41,983 nucleotides of DNA from Dyella sp. ASV24 (GCF_016428905.1 NZ_JAELTQ010000027.1:1-41983); one strand, 5' to 3'. Counted from the first letter of the stretch, positions 27,616 to 37,033 are shown. Numbers and translations: made by a program. The notes: generated by a model from the letters alone, not told the origin.

Positions 27616-28727
27616 AGCTGCTCTACACCAATTTCCATGGCGGCGACGGCGGGGGCCACACCACGTACATCCGCGAGTTGGCGGCCGCCTTGGCGTCGCG
27701 TCACGAGGTACACGTGGCGGCGCCACCTGGCAGTCGTCTCAATCGCGAGGCACACGCCTTGCCCGGCGTGTTCGTGTTGGATCAGCCGTTTCCCAACGGT
27801 TTGAACAAATGGAAGGCGAGGCGTCGTGCGCGTGCGCAGCTCGCCGCCTATCTGCGGCAGCAGAACTTCGACATCGTTCACGTCAACGGCTCCGCCGATC
27901 ACCGTCTGGTGCTGTCGGCGATGCCGGCGAAACGTCCCGCGCTGGTTTGGACCAAGCACAACTCCAAACCCGTTCGCGGTATCGGCAACGCACTACGCGC
28001 GCGGCGCACGGACTTGGTCATTGCCGTATGCGAGTACACACGCCGGGAGTTGCTGCACACCGCCTATCGTCACTGCCGGGTGGAAACGGTCTACAACGGT
28101 GTAGACATCGAGCGCTGGTCGCCATGGCCCGAAGAGGCAGCGAAAGCGGAGCGTGCCCGCTGGAACGGCGGTGATGACAGCGTGTTCCTGCTGGGCAGCA
28201 ACGCGGGAACCGCCAGCTACAAAGGCTGGATGGACCTGATGGAAGCGCTGCCCTTGCTTCCCGCCGATGTACGCGGCCGTGTGCGCGTACTCATCGCTGG
28301 TGTGCCGCCGAAAGCGGAGGAACTGGAGCGCGTGGCGCAACTCGGTCTTGCCGGGCAGGTGGTGTTTCCCGGTGTGTTGGCCGACGCGCGTGGGATGGTG
28401 GCGTCACTCGACGCGGGCTTTGTGCTCTCGTACGACGTGGAGACTATTTCGTTTGCATGCCGCGAAATGATGGCGATGGGCAAGCCTGTGTTGCTGACGA
28501 ACTATGCCGGGCTTCCTGAGAATATCGATGAAGGGAAGGATGGGTGGTTAGTGCCGGTGAGGAATCCGGTGGCCATTGCCGCTGCGGTCCAGCGTTTGGT
28601 TGAGCAGCGGGATGCACTGTCGGCGATGGGTGTTGTGGCACGGGTGCATGCTGAGCGGGAGTTTGGGTTGCCGTTGTTCGTGGGGCGGACGGAAGAGGTT
28701 TATGAGCGGCTTTTGGGGTTGAGGTAG
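27612..28727 (+). CDS. GT4 family glycosyltransferase (GT-B fold)
   Basis: Glycosyltransferase of 371 residues. The N-terminal Rossmann domain starts MKLLYTNFHGGDGGGHTTYIREL, a typical glycine-rich acceptor loop. The C-terminal domain has VYNGVDIERW, LLGSNAGTASYKGWMDLMEAL, VVFPGVLAD and the donor-site segment FACREMMAMGKPVLLTN, consistent with the E-x7-E region of GT4. ATG 27612 overlaps the preceding stop (ATGA), making it the fourth coupled gene of the operon. The last roughly 150 bases are G+T-rich, and repeat copy B begins 30 bases after the stop. Confidence 0.91.
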   Translation: MKLLYTNFHGGDGGGHTTYIRELAAALASRHEVHVAAPPGSRLNREAHALPGVFVLDQPFPNGLNKWKARRRARAQLAAYLRQQNFDIVHVNGSADHRLVLSAMPAKRPALVWTKHNSKPVRGIGNALRARRTDLVIAVCEYTRRELLHTAYRHCRVETVYNGVDIERWSPWPEEAAKAERARWNGGDDSVFLLGSNAGTASYKGWMDLMEALPLLPADVRGRVRVLIAGVPPKAEELERVAQLGLAGQVVFPGVLADARGMVASLDAGFVLSYDVETISFACREMMAMGKPVLLTNYAGLPENIDEGKDGWLVPVRNPVAIAAAVQRLVEQRDALSAMGVVARVHAEREFGLPLFVGRTEEVYERLLGLR

Positions 28728-28953
28728 CCGATCGGTTGGTTGGCCTGATGTTGCAATGGCGCTGTTGTAGCCAGCCTTTGACCTTTGCTCCCTCTCCCCT
28801 TTGGGGAGAGGGTTGAGGTGAGGGGTCAATCTAGCCTCACTGTTTCATCTTTAGCCGTCACCCCGGCGTAGGCCGGGGTCCAGGTTCCGTAGTAGTCGGT
28901 TGTCGCCTCATGCCTTATCGCGACCTGGCCGCTTACGCAGCGGGCGTTTCGAT

Positions 28954-29003
28954 CGTCTGCCGACGCTCGAGTCACTTTTCTTTTGCTGGCCCAAAAGAAA
29001 AGT
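28954..29003. repeat. Tandem covarying hairpins, left end of copy B
   Basis: CGTC-TGCC-GACG (28954-28965) and ACTTTTCTTTTG-CTGGCC-CAAAAGAAAAGT (28974-29003, 12-bp perfect arms). Confidence 0.85.
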
Positions 29004-29535
29004 AACCCAAAGAAAATGGCCGTAAGGCCAACGCCGGCAGCATTTCGATGGGATAAGCCCGAACGGCTGAGGAATCGTGTGGCTTGGCAACCTTCGCCTC
29101 TACACAGCGGGTACGCGGAAGCGCTTCGCAACGCGCCATGGCGAAGAGGACTTAAAGCAGGCTTCGCTACGCTTCCCTATCGCTGGGGTTAGGGAGAGAG
29201 GACGCTACGCTTCCCAACCGCTAGGGAAAGCTCGACACCTAACGGCATCGCTTTTCTCTTCTGCCTTGGCTTTATGCGCTTAGAGCAGGAGCAACGCGAC
29301 CTGCCGCGATGCGATGTGCAGCAACGCTGCACGAGCCGTCTGCTTACAGCTTTTGATCTTCCGGCCCCCGTATGAGGCGGCGGGCGGGTGGAGATAAGGC
29401 CCGCAGGGGAATCGGCAGGGATGCCGATTCCTTTTCGTCGGGGCAGGAGCCCCGTCGAAAAGCCCGGAACCCGACCGCGTACCTGGAGGGCGAAGCCCGC
29501 AAGGCGCCGATTCCGGGGTGCCCTTCTCTTTGGTT

Positions 29536-29584
29536 ACTTTCTCTTGGGCAAGCAAGAGAAAGTGACCCGGCCTCCGGCAGGAGG
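29536..29584. repeat. Tandem covarying hairpins, right end of copy B
   Basis: ACTTTCTCTTG-GGCAAG-CAAGAGAAAGT (29536-29563, 11-bp perfect arms) and CCTCC-GGCA-GGAGG (29571-29584). Compared with copy A, both arms are changed in step. Confidence 0.85.
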
Positions 29585-29726
29585 TCGGAACGCCCGCTGC
29601 GTAAGCGGCCAGATCGCGATCACGCGATAACCAAGCGATACCGCTACTGGACCCCGGCCCTTGCCCCTTTTGCGGGGTGCGCCGGGGTGACGGCTGAAGA
29701 TGAAACCGTGAAGTGAGATTGCCCCC

Positions 29727-31457
29727 TCACTCTTCCTGCGCCGCCGCCGGCACCCGATCCACATCCTCACTCGGCAAACACCCCGGAATAACCGCATCCG
29801 CCTTAAACATCCACCACTCGCGCCGATTGGCATGACCCAAACTGATCGCCTTGCTGCGATCGACGCAATGAGCCATCACGCCATCCAATGCGAACAACCA
29901 GCGATGCGCAGCATCTTCCGCCTGCCATTTCACTGCGGCCGCGTACTGATCATGCCAAGGCTTGGTGAAGCCGAAATCAGCTGCGGGACGGTCGAGCATC
30001 AACAGGTTCTGCTCTTTCCACGCGACCAGGCCTAGCTGATCACCTGCCGGCAGCCGTTCCCGCACGTCCTGCATCAGGCCTGCAGCGGAGCTTGAGTCGT
30101 TGAGGATCGGATAAGCCCACAGGCTCCACACCAGCCACATCGCGGCCATGCCTGCAGCAACTGCGGCGACCGCACGGCGTACGCGTAGCGTGGCGATCAG
30201 CAATAGTTGGATGGCGCCGATGGTGATGGCCATCCACCACAGCGAGTGGCCGCCGTCTTCGAAACCGCGTGCGGTGGCAAACTCGCTAGCGAACTTGGGA
30301 TGAGCGACAAGCGCAGCTGCGCCCACGCCCAGCATGGCCGCGCCCATGATGCCGATGAATACGAGACCGGCGATACGCAGCCAGCGCTTCTGCAGCAACT
30401 CACCGAGATAGGGCGCGGTCACCAAGGCGAGCATCGGCAGCGCGGGCATGATGTACACGTCGCGCTTGCCCTTGGGAATCGAGAAGAACACCAGCAGCAA
30501 CAGGATCCAACCCAGCGGCAGCAGGACGCGTGCATCCTTTGCCTTCAGTGCGCGCCACCATCGTGGCAAGGTGCCCGGATAGGTCAGCGACAGCGGCAGC
30601 CAGGTGAACAATACGATGGGCACGTAGTACAGCGTGTTGTGGTGGTGATCCCACGACTTGCTGTAACGCCCTGCCGTCTGGTGAAACAGGATGTCGTTGA
30701 CGTAGGCGGCGTAGGCCGGATCGCCCGCGTGAGCTTTTGCGCCCAGCAGCATCGGCACCAGCCACAACGACATGGCCAGCAGTAAGGCGATCAAGCCCAG
30801 CGTCCAGCGCCACCAAGCGCCCTCGCCCATGCGTGACACACCGTTCCACTGTCCGAATGCGGCTACCAGATACGGCAGGAACAGCAGCAGTGCGAGTACG
30901 CCCACGCCCTTGGTGATGACGCCCAGTCCCGCGCAGAAGCAGCCGAACCAGAACGCTCGCCAGTTCGGCCCCTTGAGCATATGCACCAATAGGCCCCAGT
31001 TCGCCGCGGTGATGTAGAACATCACCAGTGGGTCGATCTGCGCGCGTTTGGTCTGGTAAACGAACTGGAAAGTGATGAGTAGCGCCGACGCGGCGTAGAT
31101 GCCCACCTGTCGATTCCACAGGCGGCGGCCCAGGTCGTACACCAGGGCCAGGCATCCAAGCGCGGCCAATAACGAGGGCAGCAGGAAGGCGAAGCGCCAG
31201 CTGCGCAGTACCGTGTAGCTGGCGGCCTCCAGCCAGAACAGCATGGGCGGCTTGTCGGAGTACAGCTCGCTGCCACGGTGCGGGAACAGCCAGTCGCCGC
31301 TTTCCACCATCTGCTTGGCCGCAAGCGCGAAGCGCGGCTCGTCGGACGGCCAGGGATCGCGCAAGCCCATGCCGGCGCCAATCACGATGAGTGCGATCAA
31401 CATCAACAGCCAGAGGCGGCGGCGTTCCAGGGATGTGGCTTCAGCAAAAACAGACAT
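29727..31457 (-). CDS. GT39/ArnT-like membrane glycosyltransferase
   Basis: Integral membrane enzyme of 576 residues with about 11-12 helices and a C-terminal periplasmic part, predicted to transfer a sugar from a polyprenyl-phosphate donor to a lipid or glycan outside the inner membrane (as ArnT does with aminoarabinose). The first periplasmic loop keeps the Asp-Glu motif, WPSDEPRFALAAKQM (Asp39, Glu40), followed by LYSDKPPMLFW. ATG 31457 is chosen; the open frame reaches 31529 with a proline-rich extension of no known type. The stop codon TGA lies within the terminal motif of repeat B, and the last roughly 100 coding bases are G+T-rich. The acceptor is unknown. Confidence 0.88.
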   Translation of the reverse strand: MSVFAEATSLERRRLWLLMLIALIVIGAGMGLRDPWPSDEPRFALAAKQMVESGDWLFPHRGSELYSDKPPMLFWLEAASYTVLRSWRFAFLLPSLLAALGCLALVYDLGRRLWNRQVGIYAASALLITFQFVYQTKRAQIDPLVMFYITAANWGLLVHMLKGPNWRAFWFGCFCAGLGVITKGVGVLALLLFLPYLVAAFGQWNGVSRMGEGAWWRWTLGLIALLLAMSLWLVPMLLGAKAHAGDPAYAAYVNDILFHQTAGRYSKSWDHHHNTLYYVPIVLFTWLPLSLTYPGTLPRWWRALKAKDARVLLPLGWILLLLVFFSIPKGKRDVYIMPALPMLALVTAPYLGELLQKRWLRIAGLVFIGIMGAAMLGVGAAALVAHPKFASEFATARGFEDGGHSLWWMAITIGAIQLLLIATLRVRRAVAAVAAGMAAMWLVWSLWAYPILNDSSSAAGLMQDVRERLPAGDQLGLVAWKEQNLLMLDRPAADFGFTKPWHDQYAAAVKWQAEDAAHRWLFALDGVMAHCVDRSKAISLGHANRREWWMFKADAVIPGCLPSEDVDRVPAAAQEE

Positions 31458-31555
31458 GCGTGGATTCCGGGGAGGCGGCAAGGCCGCGTCGCAAAGCATC
31501 GGGGCCGACGGCGCCGCCCCATACGTCACGCTTCAGCGTGTGCCGGCGGGTGGGT

Positions 31556-32851
31556 TCAGGCCTTCTCAAGGACGGCATAGTACATGCCGTCGAGATCGCC
31601 CTCGCCCGGCAGCACCTGCCAACCCACCGTTGCGGCCTGGCCTACAGGCAAGTTGAAGGCAACGGCACGGGCATCCGCCTGTGTGTTCAGCCATGCGCCG
31701 ACGATGTCGTCGTTCTCCGCGCGCAGCATTGAGCAAGTGATGTAAACGAGCCGTCCACCCGGCGCGAGCAACGGCCACAGCGCTTCCAGGATGCGGCGTT
31801 GCTGCCCAGCGAGCGTGGCGATGTCGCTTTCGCGGCGATGCAGGCGCACATCAGGCCGCCGGCGCAGCACGCCGGTGGCGGAGCATGGCGCGTCGATCAA
31901 GATTCGGTCGAAAGGCGTGCCATCCCACCAATCGGCGGGCTGACCGGCGTCGCCGATCACCAGGTTGGCCGAAAGGCCCAGTCGCTCCAGGTTCTGGGTG
32001 ATGCGTTGCGCGCGTCTGGCGTCGAACTCCAGGGCAGTCAGCGCCACGTTGGCGCGCTCGAGCAGGTGGCAGGCTTTGCCACCCGGCGCAGCGCAGGCAT
32101 CCAATACCCGTTGTCCGTCGCTAAGCTCGGCAAGATCGGCGGCGATCTGGGCCGCGCCGTCCTGCACGGCGAACTCGCCCGCGGCAAAGCCGGGCAGACG
32201 AGTGACGTCGGTGCTATGCGGCAGCACGATGCCATCCGCCAGCCAGTCGTGCACATCGGCCGTATAGCCGTCCGAACGCAGACGTTCGATCAGTGACTCG
32301 CGCGTCGTGCGGCGTTGATTCACCCGCAGCATCAAGGGTGGTTCGACGTTGTCGGCCGCCATCACGGCATCGGACTGCGCCGGCCAGTCGCGCGCCAATG
32401 CCTTCGCCAGCCATGCCGGGTGTGCGTGCCGCGTCTGCGGCTTGGCATCAAGCGTTGCCAGCAGCGTCTCGCGTTCGCGCTGCCAACGGCGCAATACGGC
32501 ATTGACCAGCCCAGCCATGCGGGGGCGCTGCATGGCGCGCGTGGCCTGCACGGTCGCGGCCACGGCGGCGTACTCGGGCAGTTGCAGGATCTCCAGCTGC
32601 ACCAGACCGAGCACCAGCAAGGCATGGATCGCGGGCTCCTTCTGGCGCAGAGGCTTTTCGAGCAGACGGTCGAGCACGGGGTCGAAGCGAAGCCACCAGC
32701 GTGCGCCGTCGCTGAGCAGGGCCATCAGCAGCGCGCGATCACGCGAGTCGGCCAGCTTCGGTGCATGCCGCTCCATCGCGTCGCGCAGCGAGGTTCCGCG
32801 CAGAGCGACGTCGGCAAGGGCTTGGGCGGCGAGAGCGCGGGTATCGGTCAT
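31556..32851 (-). CDS. rsmB: 16S rRNA (cytosine-967 C5)-methyltransferase
   Basis: Methylates C967 of 16S rRNA using S-adenosylmethionine. The 431-residue protein has the N-terminal NusB-like RNA-binding domain (about 5-135), then the Rossmann methyltransferase domain with DACAAPGGK (251-259), IDAPCSATGVLRRRPDV (Cys323) and ITCSM (Cys373), the two cysteines used by RNA m5C enzymes. ATG 32851 gives the normal length. It is third in the def-fmt-rsmB order that is conserved across gammaproteobacteria, 105 bases after fmt with a strong hairpin in the gap. Confidence 0.96.
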   Translation of the reverse strand: MTDTRALAAQALADVALRGTSLRDAMERHAPKLADSRDRALLMALLSDGARWWLRFDPVLDRLLEKPLRQKEPAIHALLVLGLVQLEILQLPEYAAVAATVQATRAMQRPRMAGLVNAVLRRWQRERETLLATLDAKPQTRHAHPAWLAKALARDWPAQSDAVMAADNVEPPLMLRVNQRRTTRESLIERLRSDGYTADVHDWLADGIVLPHSTDVTRLPGFAAGEFAVQDGAAQIAADLAELSDGQRVLDACAAPGGKACHLLERANVALTALEFDARRAQRITQNLERLGLSANLVIGDAGQPADWWDGTPFDRILIDAPCSATGVLRRRPDVRLHRRESDIATLAGQQRRILEALWPLLAPGGRLVYITCSMLRAENDDIVGAWLNTQADARAVAFNLPVGQAATVGWQVLPGEGDLDGMYYAVLEKA

Positions 32852-32914
32852 GGGCTGAAGGTAGTGGATCGAGGTGCGAAGTGGCGTAGAGGCGTGCGGA
32901 CGTCTACGTGTCTT

Positions 32915-32942
32915 CCGGCCTGCACCCTTGGGTGCAGGCCGG
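32915..32942. terminator. Strong hairpin between fmt and rsmB
   Basis: CCGGCCTGCACCC (32915-32927), TT, then the exact reverse complement (32930-32942): a 13-bp perfect stem. There is no T-run on either strand, so it may weaken read-through from fmt into rsmB or protect mRNA rather than end transcription. Confidence 0.45.
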
Positions 32943-32956
32943 GAACAACGGCATGG

Positions 32957-33877
32957 TCAGACGCCGCGCGTCTTCATGGCGTTGAGGTAATCCGCGGCAG
33001 TGATCCGCTTGCCGCCGGAGCGTTGCAGCGCGGTCACGCGCAGCGCACCTTCGCCGCAGGCGATATCAATGCCATCGCGGCTCATGCCAAGCACGGTACC
33101 CGGTGCGCCATGGCCTTCGATGGCGCGTGCTGCCCATATGCGCAGCGTTTCCCCGTCTAGCTCGCCTTCGGCGACCGGCCAGGGATCAAAGGCGCGCACC
33201 TGCCGCTCCAGCTCAATGGCGGGACGGCTGAAGTCGAGACGCGCCTCCGCCTTGTCCAGCTTGTGCGCGTAGGTCACGCCTTCGTCAGGCTGCGGCTGCG
33301 GTGTGAGGGTTTCGCCCGCCATGACGCGGGCCAGGCCCTCGGCCAAAACGTCGGCACCCAGCGCGGACAGGCGGTCGTGCAAGGAGCCGCCCGTATCGTC
33401 GCGGCTGATGGGCGTGCGGCGTTCGAGCAGCATGGGTCCGGTATCCAGTCCGGCTTCCATCTGCATCAGATCGACGCCGCTTTCGGCATCGCCAGCGAGG
33501 ATGGCGCGTTGGATCGGCGCCGCCCCGCGCCAGCGCGGCAGCAGGCTGGCATGCACGTTCCAGCAACCCAGGCGGGGAATCGCCAGCACTTTGCGGGGAA
33601 GGATCAGGCCGTAGGCCACCACCACCATCAGGTCGGGAGCGTAGCCCGCCAGTGCCGCGCGGGCTTCATCCGACTTGAGTGATTCGGGTTGTGCGACCGG
33701 GATACCAGCGGCGACGGCGGCCTGCTTCACCGGACTGGGCGTCAGCTTGCGTCCGCGTCCAGCCGGGCGATCCGGTTGTGTATAGACGGCCACCACCTCA
33801 GCGCCGCTGGCGCGGCACGCTTCAAGGCAGGGAACGGAGAACTCGGGGGTGCCCGCGAAAACGACGCGGAGCTTCAA
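32957..33877 (-). CDS. fmt: Methionyl-tRNA formyltransferase
   Basis: Formylates initiator Met-tRNA using 10-formyltetrahydrofolate. The 306-residue protein has [16 protein letters not shown] at the N-terminus, the folate-site [16 protein letters not shown] (Asn107, His109), Asp145 in [10 protein letters not shown], and the C-terminal OB-type domain. It starts at TTG 33877: the codon overlaps the def stop (TTGA), there is no in-frame ATG near the conserved N-terminus, and the length is then normal. A rare start with overlap suggests translational coupling that keeps Fmt below Def. Confidence 0.96.
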   Translation of the reverse strand: MKLRVVFAGTPEFSVPCLEACRASGAEVVAVYTQPDRPAGRGRKLTPSPVKQAAVAAGIPVAQPESLKSDEARAALAGYAPDLMVVVAYGLILPRKVLAIPRLGCWNVHASLLPRWRGAAPIQRAILAGDAESGVDLMQMEAGLDTGPMLLERRTPISRDDTGGSLHDRLSALGADVLAEGLARVMAGETLTPQPQPDEGVTYAHKLDKAEARLDFSRPAIELERQVRAFDPWPVAEGELDGETLRIWAARAIEGHGAPGTVLGMSRDGIDIACGEGALRVTALQRSGGKRITAADYLNAMKTRGV

Positions 33878-34383
33878 GCGCTGGCCGCCTGCTTGCGCTG
33901 TTTTTCCATGCGCTTGAGCAGCATGGAGCGCTTGAGCGGCGACAGATAATCCACGAACACCTTGCCGGCGAGATGATCCATTTCATGCTGGATGCACACG
34001 GCCAGCGGGCCTTCGAACTCGCGCACGATGTCGTTGCCATCCACGTCGTTCGCCTTGACCTTGACCTTCAGGGCGCGGGTGACGTCGGCATAGATGCCGG
34101 GGAACGACAGACAACCTTCCTGATAGACCTGCGCACCATCTTTCTCGATGATCTGCGCATTGATGAGCGCGATGGGCTGATTACGCTCATCGCTCATGTC
34201 GGCCACCAGCACCTGCTGGTGCACATTCACCTGCGTCGCGGCCAGGCCGACACCATTGGCGTCATACATAGTCTCGAACATGTCGGCCACGAACTGCTTG
34301 AGTTCGGCGTCGAACACGCGCACGGGTTCGGCCTTGGTGCGCAGGCGGGGATCGGGAAATTCGAGAATGGTCAGGATGGACAT
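33874..34383 (-). CDS. def: Peptide deformylase
   Basis: Removes the N-formyl group from new proteins; Fe2+/Zn2+ enzyme. All three signature motifs are intact in 169 residues: GVGLAATQV (44-52), EGCLSFPG (metal ligand Cys91) and [10 protein letters not shown] (His133, Glu134, His137). ATG 34383 begins the standard N-terminus. The stop overlaps the TTG of fmt. A TACAAT -10-like hexamer lies on the minus strand at 34464-34459, about 75 bases upstream, within the 190-base region shared with the divergent LysM gene. Confidence 0.97.
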   Translation of the reverse strand: MSILTILEFPDPRLRTKAEPVRVFDAELKQFVADMFETMYDANGVGLAATQVNVHQQVLVADMSDERNQPIALINAQIIEKDGAQVYQEGCLSFPGIYADVTRALKVKVKANDVDGNDIVREFEGPLAVCIQHEMDHLAGKVFVDYLSPLKRSMLLKRMEKQRKQAASA

Positions 34384-34511
34384 AAGCTTTTACCTTGGCG
34401 CCAAAACTGCGGGCGAATCGGTGAAAACCAAGCCCGGGCGCATCTTAGAATGGCCCTTATTGTACGCCGCCAAGCCCGTGTCTGGCATGCTGTTTTGCCA
34501 ACTGGTCACGG

Positions 34512-34539
34512 TTGCGTGAACAAGTTGTTCGGTTACACT
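34512..34539 (+). promoter_or_regulatory. Candidate sigma-70 promoter of the LysM gene
   Basis: TTGCGT (34512-34517), 16 bases, TACACT (34534-34539), about 34 bases before ATG 34574. Matches are moderate (three or four of six each). Confidence 0.4.
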
Positions 34540-34573
34540 CGCCCGAGCGTCGGGGGATGGGGGATTCCCGTTT

Positions 34574-35701
34574 ATGATCAGAAAGTCCATTGGGCTGCTG
34601 GCCGGCATGCTGGTCACGGTGGCCGTTTACGCTGCGGGCGCGCAATTGCGTGCCGATCATCCAGATACCTATACGGTGAAAAAGGGCGACACGCTCTGGG
34701 CGATTTCCGCGCGTTTTCTCTCCAAGCCGTGGTTGTGGCCAGAGATCTGGCAGGCCAACCCGCAGGTGCAGAACCCGCATCTCATCTACCCAGGTGACGT
34801 GCTCAATCTTGCCTTTGCCAACGGTCCGCGCCTGAGTCTGCAGCCGCGCGTGCGTGCCGAGGGCGATGCAGTGCCGGCCATTCCGCTGGAACAGCTGCAG
34901 ACGTTCCTGAAGGAAATGCGCGTCCTCAATTCCGATGAGGTGAAGTCGTTGCCATACGTGGTCGGCTTCGAGGAAGCGGATCTGCGCGGCACCGTGGGCA
35001 AGAACGTCTACGTACGCAATCTCTCGGCCGAGCCCGGCCAGCGTTTTGCGATCGTGCGTCCCACCCAGACCTTCCGTGACTTCGACGCCAAGAAGGGTCG
35101 CGACAACGGTTCTGACCTGGTGGCCCATCCGCTCGACAGCAACGTGTCGCTTGTCCGCACGCCGTGGAAGGAAGATTTCCGCGCCGACGGTCACTACGGT
35201 CATGGCCAGGATATCGGCACCGAGGTCACTGTGATCGGTCGTGCCGAAGTGCTGCGCACTGGCGATCCGACGACCCTGCTCCTGCTGGACTCCACCATGG
35301 AGATCAACAAGGGCGACCGTCTGCTGCCGATCGACGACAAGCCGTACGACGCTTATTACTACCCGCACGCGCCCAAGTCGCTGCCGAACAACGCCCGCGT
35401 CATTGCGTTTACTGATGCCTATGACGCGGTGGGTCCGCATCAGGTGGTGGCGCTGAACATCGGCACGCAGGACGGCGTGGACAACGGCCAGACGTACTCG
35501 ATCTACCAGCCGGGCGAGACCATTGCGGACGACGTCGCCAGCGACAGCTGGGATCGCGGCACCGGCAAGAAGGTCACGCTGCCACAGGAGTTCGTGGGCC
35601 ACGTCATGGTGTTCCGCACCTTTGACCGGGTGAGCTACGGCCTGATCATGGACGGCCTGCGTCCGGTCCATAAGCAGGACAAGCTCGAGTTGCCGGAATA
35701 A
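34574..35701 (+). CDS. LysM peptidoglycan-binding domain protein, exported
   Basis: Envelope protein of 375 residues with a signal sequence (about 1-23) and one LysM domain (about 32-80: YTVKKGDTLWAISARFLSK, then NPHLIYPGDVLNL) that should bind peptidoglycan sugars. The remaining roughly 290 residues are a conserved region of unknown function, rich in beta-strand patterns. The same gene sits between def and dprA in many relatives (family knowledge). ATG 34574 is preceded by a G-rich leader. A textbook terminator follows 24 bases after the stop, so it is probably a single-gene unit. Confidence 0.92.
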   Translation: MIRKSIGLLAGMLVTVAVYAAGAQLRADHPDTYTVKKGDTLWAISARFLSKPWLWPEIWQANPQVQNPHLIYPGDVLNLAFANGPRLSLQPRVRAEGDAVPAIPLEQLQTFLKEMRVLNSDEVKSLPYVVGFEEADLRGTVGKNVYVRNLSAEPGQRFAIVRPTQTFRDFDAKKGRDNGSDLVAHPLDSNVSLVRTPWKEDFRADGHYGHGQDIGTEVTVIGRAEVLRTGDPTTLLLLDSTMEINKGDRLLPIDDKPYDAYYYPHAPKSLPNNARVIAFTDAYDAVGPHQVVALNIGTQDGVDNGQTYSIYQPGETIADDVASDSWDRGTGKKVTLPQEFVGHVMVFRTFDRVSYGLIMDGLRPVHKQDKLELPE

Positions 35702-35725
35702 GGCACGAGCGGCACAGGACGACAG

Positions 35726-35758
35726 AACGGCGCGGCCATCCCCGCGCCGTTTTTTTTT
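35726..35758 (+). terminator. Rho-independent terminator after the LysM gene
   Basis: AACGGCGCGG (35726-35735), 6-base loop, CCGCGCCGTT (35742-35751), then a run of T to 35758. It is a classic intrinsic terminator and separates LysM from dprA, which starts 25 bases later. Confidence 0.95.
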
Positions 35759-35782
35759 GGATTGTCCGTACGCTGGGCAGCC

Positions 35783-36910
35783 ATGAATGCACCCATCCCG
35801 CTCCGCTCCTGGTTGACTCTGTTGCGCACGCCGCGACTGGGTCCTGGCGCCATCCGTGAACAACTTGCCGCCAACGACGGCTGCGTCGAGAGCGCGCTCG
35901 ACGCGCTCCGGCAACGCCTGCCCACCCTGCCCGCTGATACCCGGCGCTGGTTGGAACGGCCGGACGAACGGCGTCTGGATGACGATCTCGCCTGGCTGGC
36001 GCAACCCGGCCATCGCCTGCTGCTGGCTACCGACGAGGACTTCCCGCCATTGCTGGAAGCGATTCCGCAGCCGCCCGTTGCGTTGTTCGTCGCGGGTGAT
36101 GCCAGCCTGCTGCTGCATGCCCAGGTGGCCATCGTCGGCGCGCGCGGGGCGACACTCAGTGGCCGTACCCACGCCCGCGGGTTTGCGCAGGAGCTGGGGC
36201 TGGCGGGCTTTGCGATCACCAGCGGTATGGCCGATGGCATCGACGGCGCCGCCCATCTGGCCGCGCTGGACGCCGGTCTGCCGACCATCGCGGTGATCGG
36301 TACCGGCCCGGACCGGGTTTACCCCGCCCAGCATCGGGCGCTCGCCCGCCGGCTGGTGGCCGAGGCGGTGATGGTCAGCGAGTTTCCGCCGGGTACGCCG
36401 GCACGCAGTGATCACTTTCCCCGGCGCAATCGGCTCATCGCCGGGCTCTCACTGGGCACCTTGGTGGTCGAGGCGAGCCTTCAATCCGGGTCGTTGATCA
36501 CAGCGCGACTGGCGGCCGAACAAGGGCGTGAGGTGTTCGCCCTGCCCAGTTCCATTCATAATCCCCTGGCTCACGGTTGCCATCGGCTTATTCGCGATGG
36601 CGCGCGGCTGGTCGAAACGGCTGCTGAGATCGTGGAAGTGCTTGCTCCCGCTGCTGTCGCACTGGGGCGTGAGTTGGCGGTTCGCCTTGATCGGGCCGCC
36701 GTCGCACCCATTCAAGAGACAGCATTCGAAGCCGATCCATCCGTCCTGGCGCTGCTTAAGGCACTTGGACACGGACCGGTTGCACTGGAAGACCTGGCCA
36801 GCTCCGCGGGCAAAACTGTCGTGGAGCTTGCGTCCGCGCTGCTGATGCTGGAGCTGGCGGGCAAGGTCGAGTCGTTGCCCGGCAATCGCTACCAGCGGCT
36901 TCCGGGGTAG
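35783..36910 (+). CDS. dprA: DNA-processing protein DprA
   Basis: Binds incoming single-stranded DNA and loads RecA during natural transformation. The 375-residue protein has an N-terminal helical domain, the Rossmann-like core with VAIVGARGATLSGR, SGMADGIDGAAH, FPRRNRLIAGLS, SGSLITARLAAEQGREVFA and NPLAHGCHRLIRDGA, and a C-terminal winged-helix (about 315-372). ATG 35783 is chosen; a TTG at 35762 lies within the spacer just after the LysM terminator. The usual GSR motif reads GAR. In many gammaproteobacteria a smg (DUF494) gene follows, but here topA comes next after 123 bases. Confidence 0.95.
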   Translation: MNAPIPLRSWLTLLRTPRLGPGAIREQLAANDGCVESALDALRQRLPTLPADTRRWLERPDERRLDDDLAWLAQPGHRLLLATDEDFPPLLEAIPQPPVALFVAGDASLLLHAQVAIVGARGATLSGRTHARGFAQELGLAGFAITSGMADGIDGAAHLAALDAGLPTIAVIGTGPDRVYPAQHRALARRLVAEAVMVSEFPPGTPARSDHFPRRNRLIAGLSLGTLVVEASLQSGSLITARLAAEQGREVFALPSSIHNPLAHGCHRLIRDGARLVETAAEIVEVLAPAAVALGRELAVRLDRAAVAPIQETAFEADPSVLALLKALGHGPVALEDLASSAGKTVVELASALLMLELAGKVESLPGNRYQRLPG

Positions 36911-37033
36911 CGAAAGCCGACGTGGAGCGCGCTTTCACATCGTTCAGCTTGACGGCGTCAGGCCGCCATGCCTTTAACTAAATATAGAAGCCGGCTCATA
37001 CAGGCCGGTCACAGATGGCGGATAGCGAGCTTC

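Larger units (their letters stand above)
28728..29726. other. Gene-free interval filled by repeat element B
   Basis: The space between two convergent genes (GT4 and GT39) is taken up by repeat element B except for about 30 bases at the left. Open frames inside (28826-29131, 29280-29555) encode peptides that also appear from copy A and are judged spurious. No promoter or RNA gene was recognised. Confidence 0.8.
28758..29729 (+). repeat. Interspersed palindromic repeat element, copy B
   Basis: About 0.97 kb, taken as the reference orientation. From the left: shared lead-in (28758-28789), CCCTCTCCCC-TTT-GGGGAGAGGG (28790-28812), CCCCGGC-GTAG-GCCGGGG (28861-28878), hairpins 28954-28965 and 28974-29003, a unique core with two 38-base units (29165-29215), hairpins 29536-29563 and 29571-29584, a long CCCCGG/CCGGGG palindrome (29652-29687) and GCCCCCTCAC (29721-29730). 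The ends are imperfect inverted repeats of each other. Copy A matches in inverted orientation and copy C in direct orientation. The right end contains the stop codon of the GT39 gene. Confidence 0.87.

Noticed and set aside
34457-36415. A 652-residue minus-strand open frame opposite the LysM gene and dprA
   Set aside because: It crosses a strong terminator and two real genes and shows no domain.
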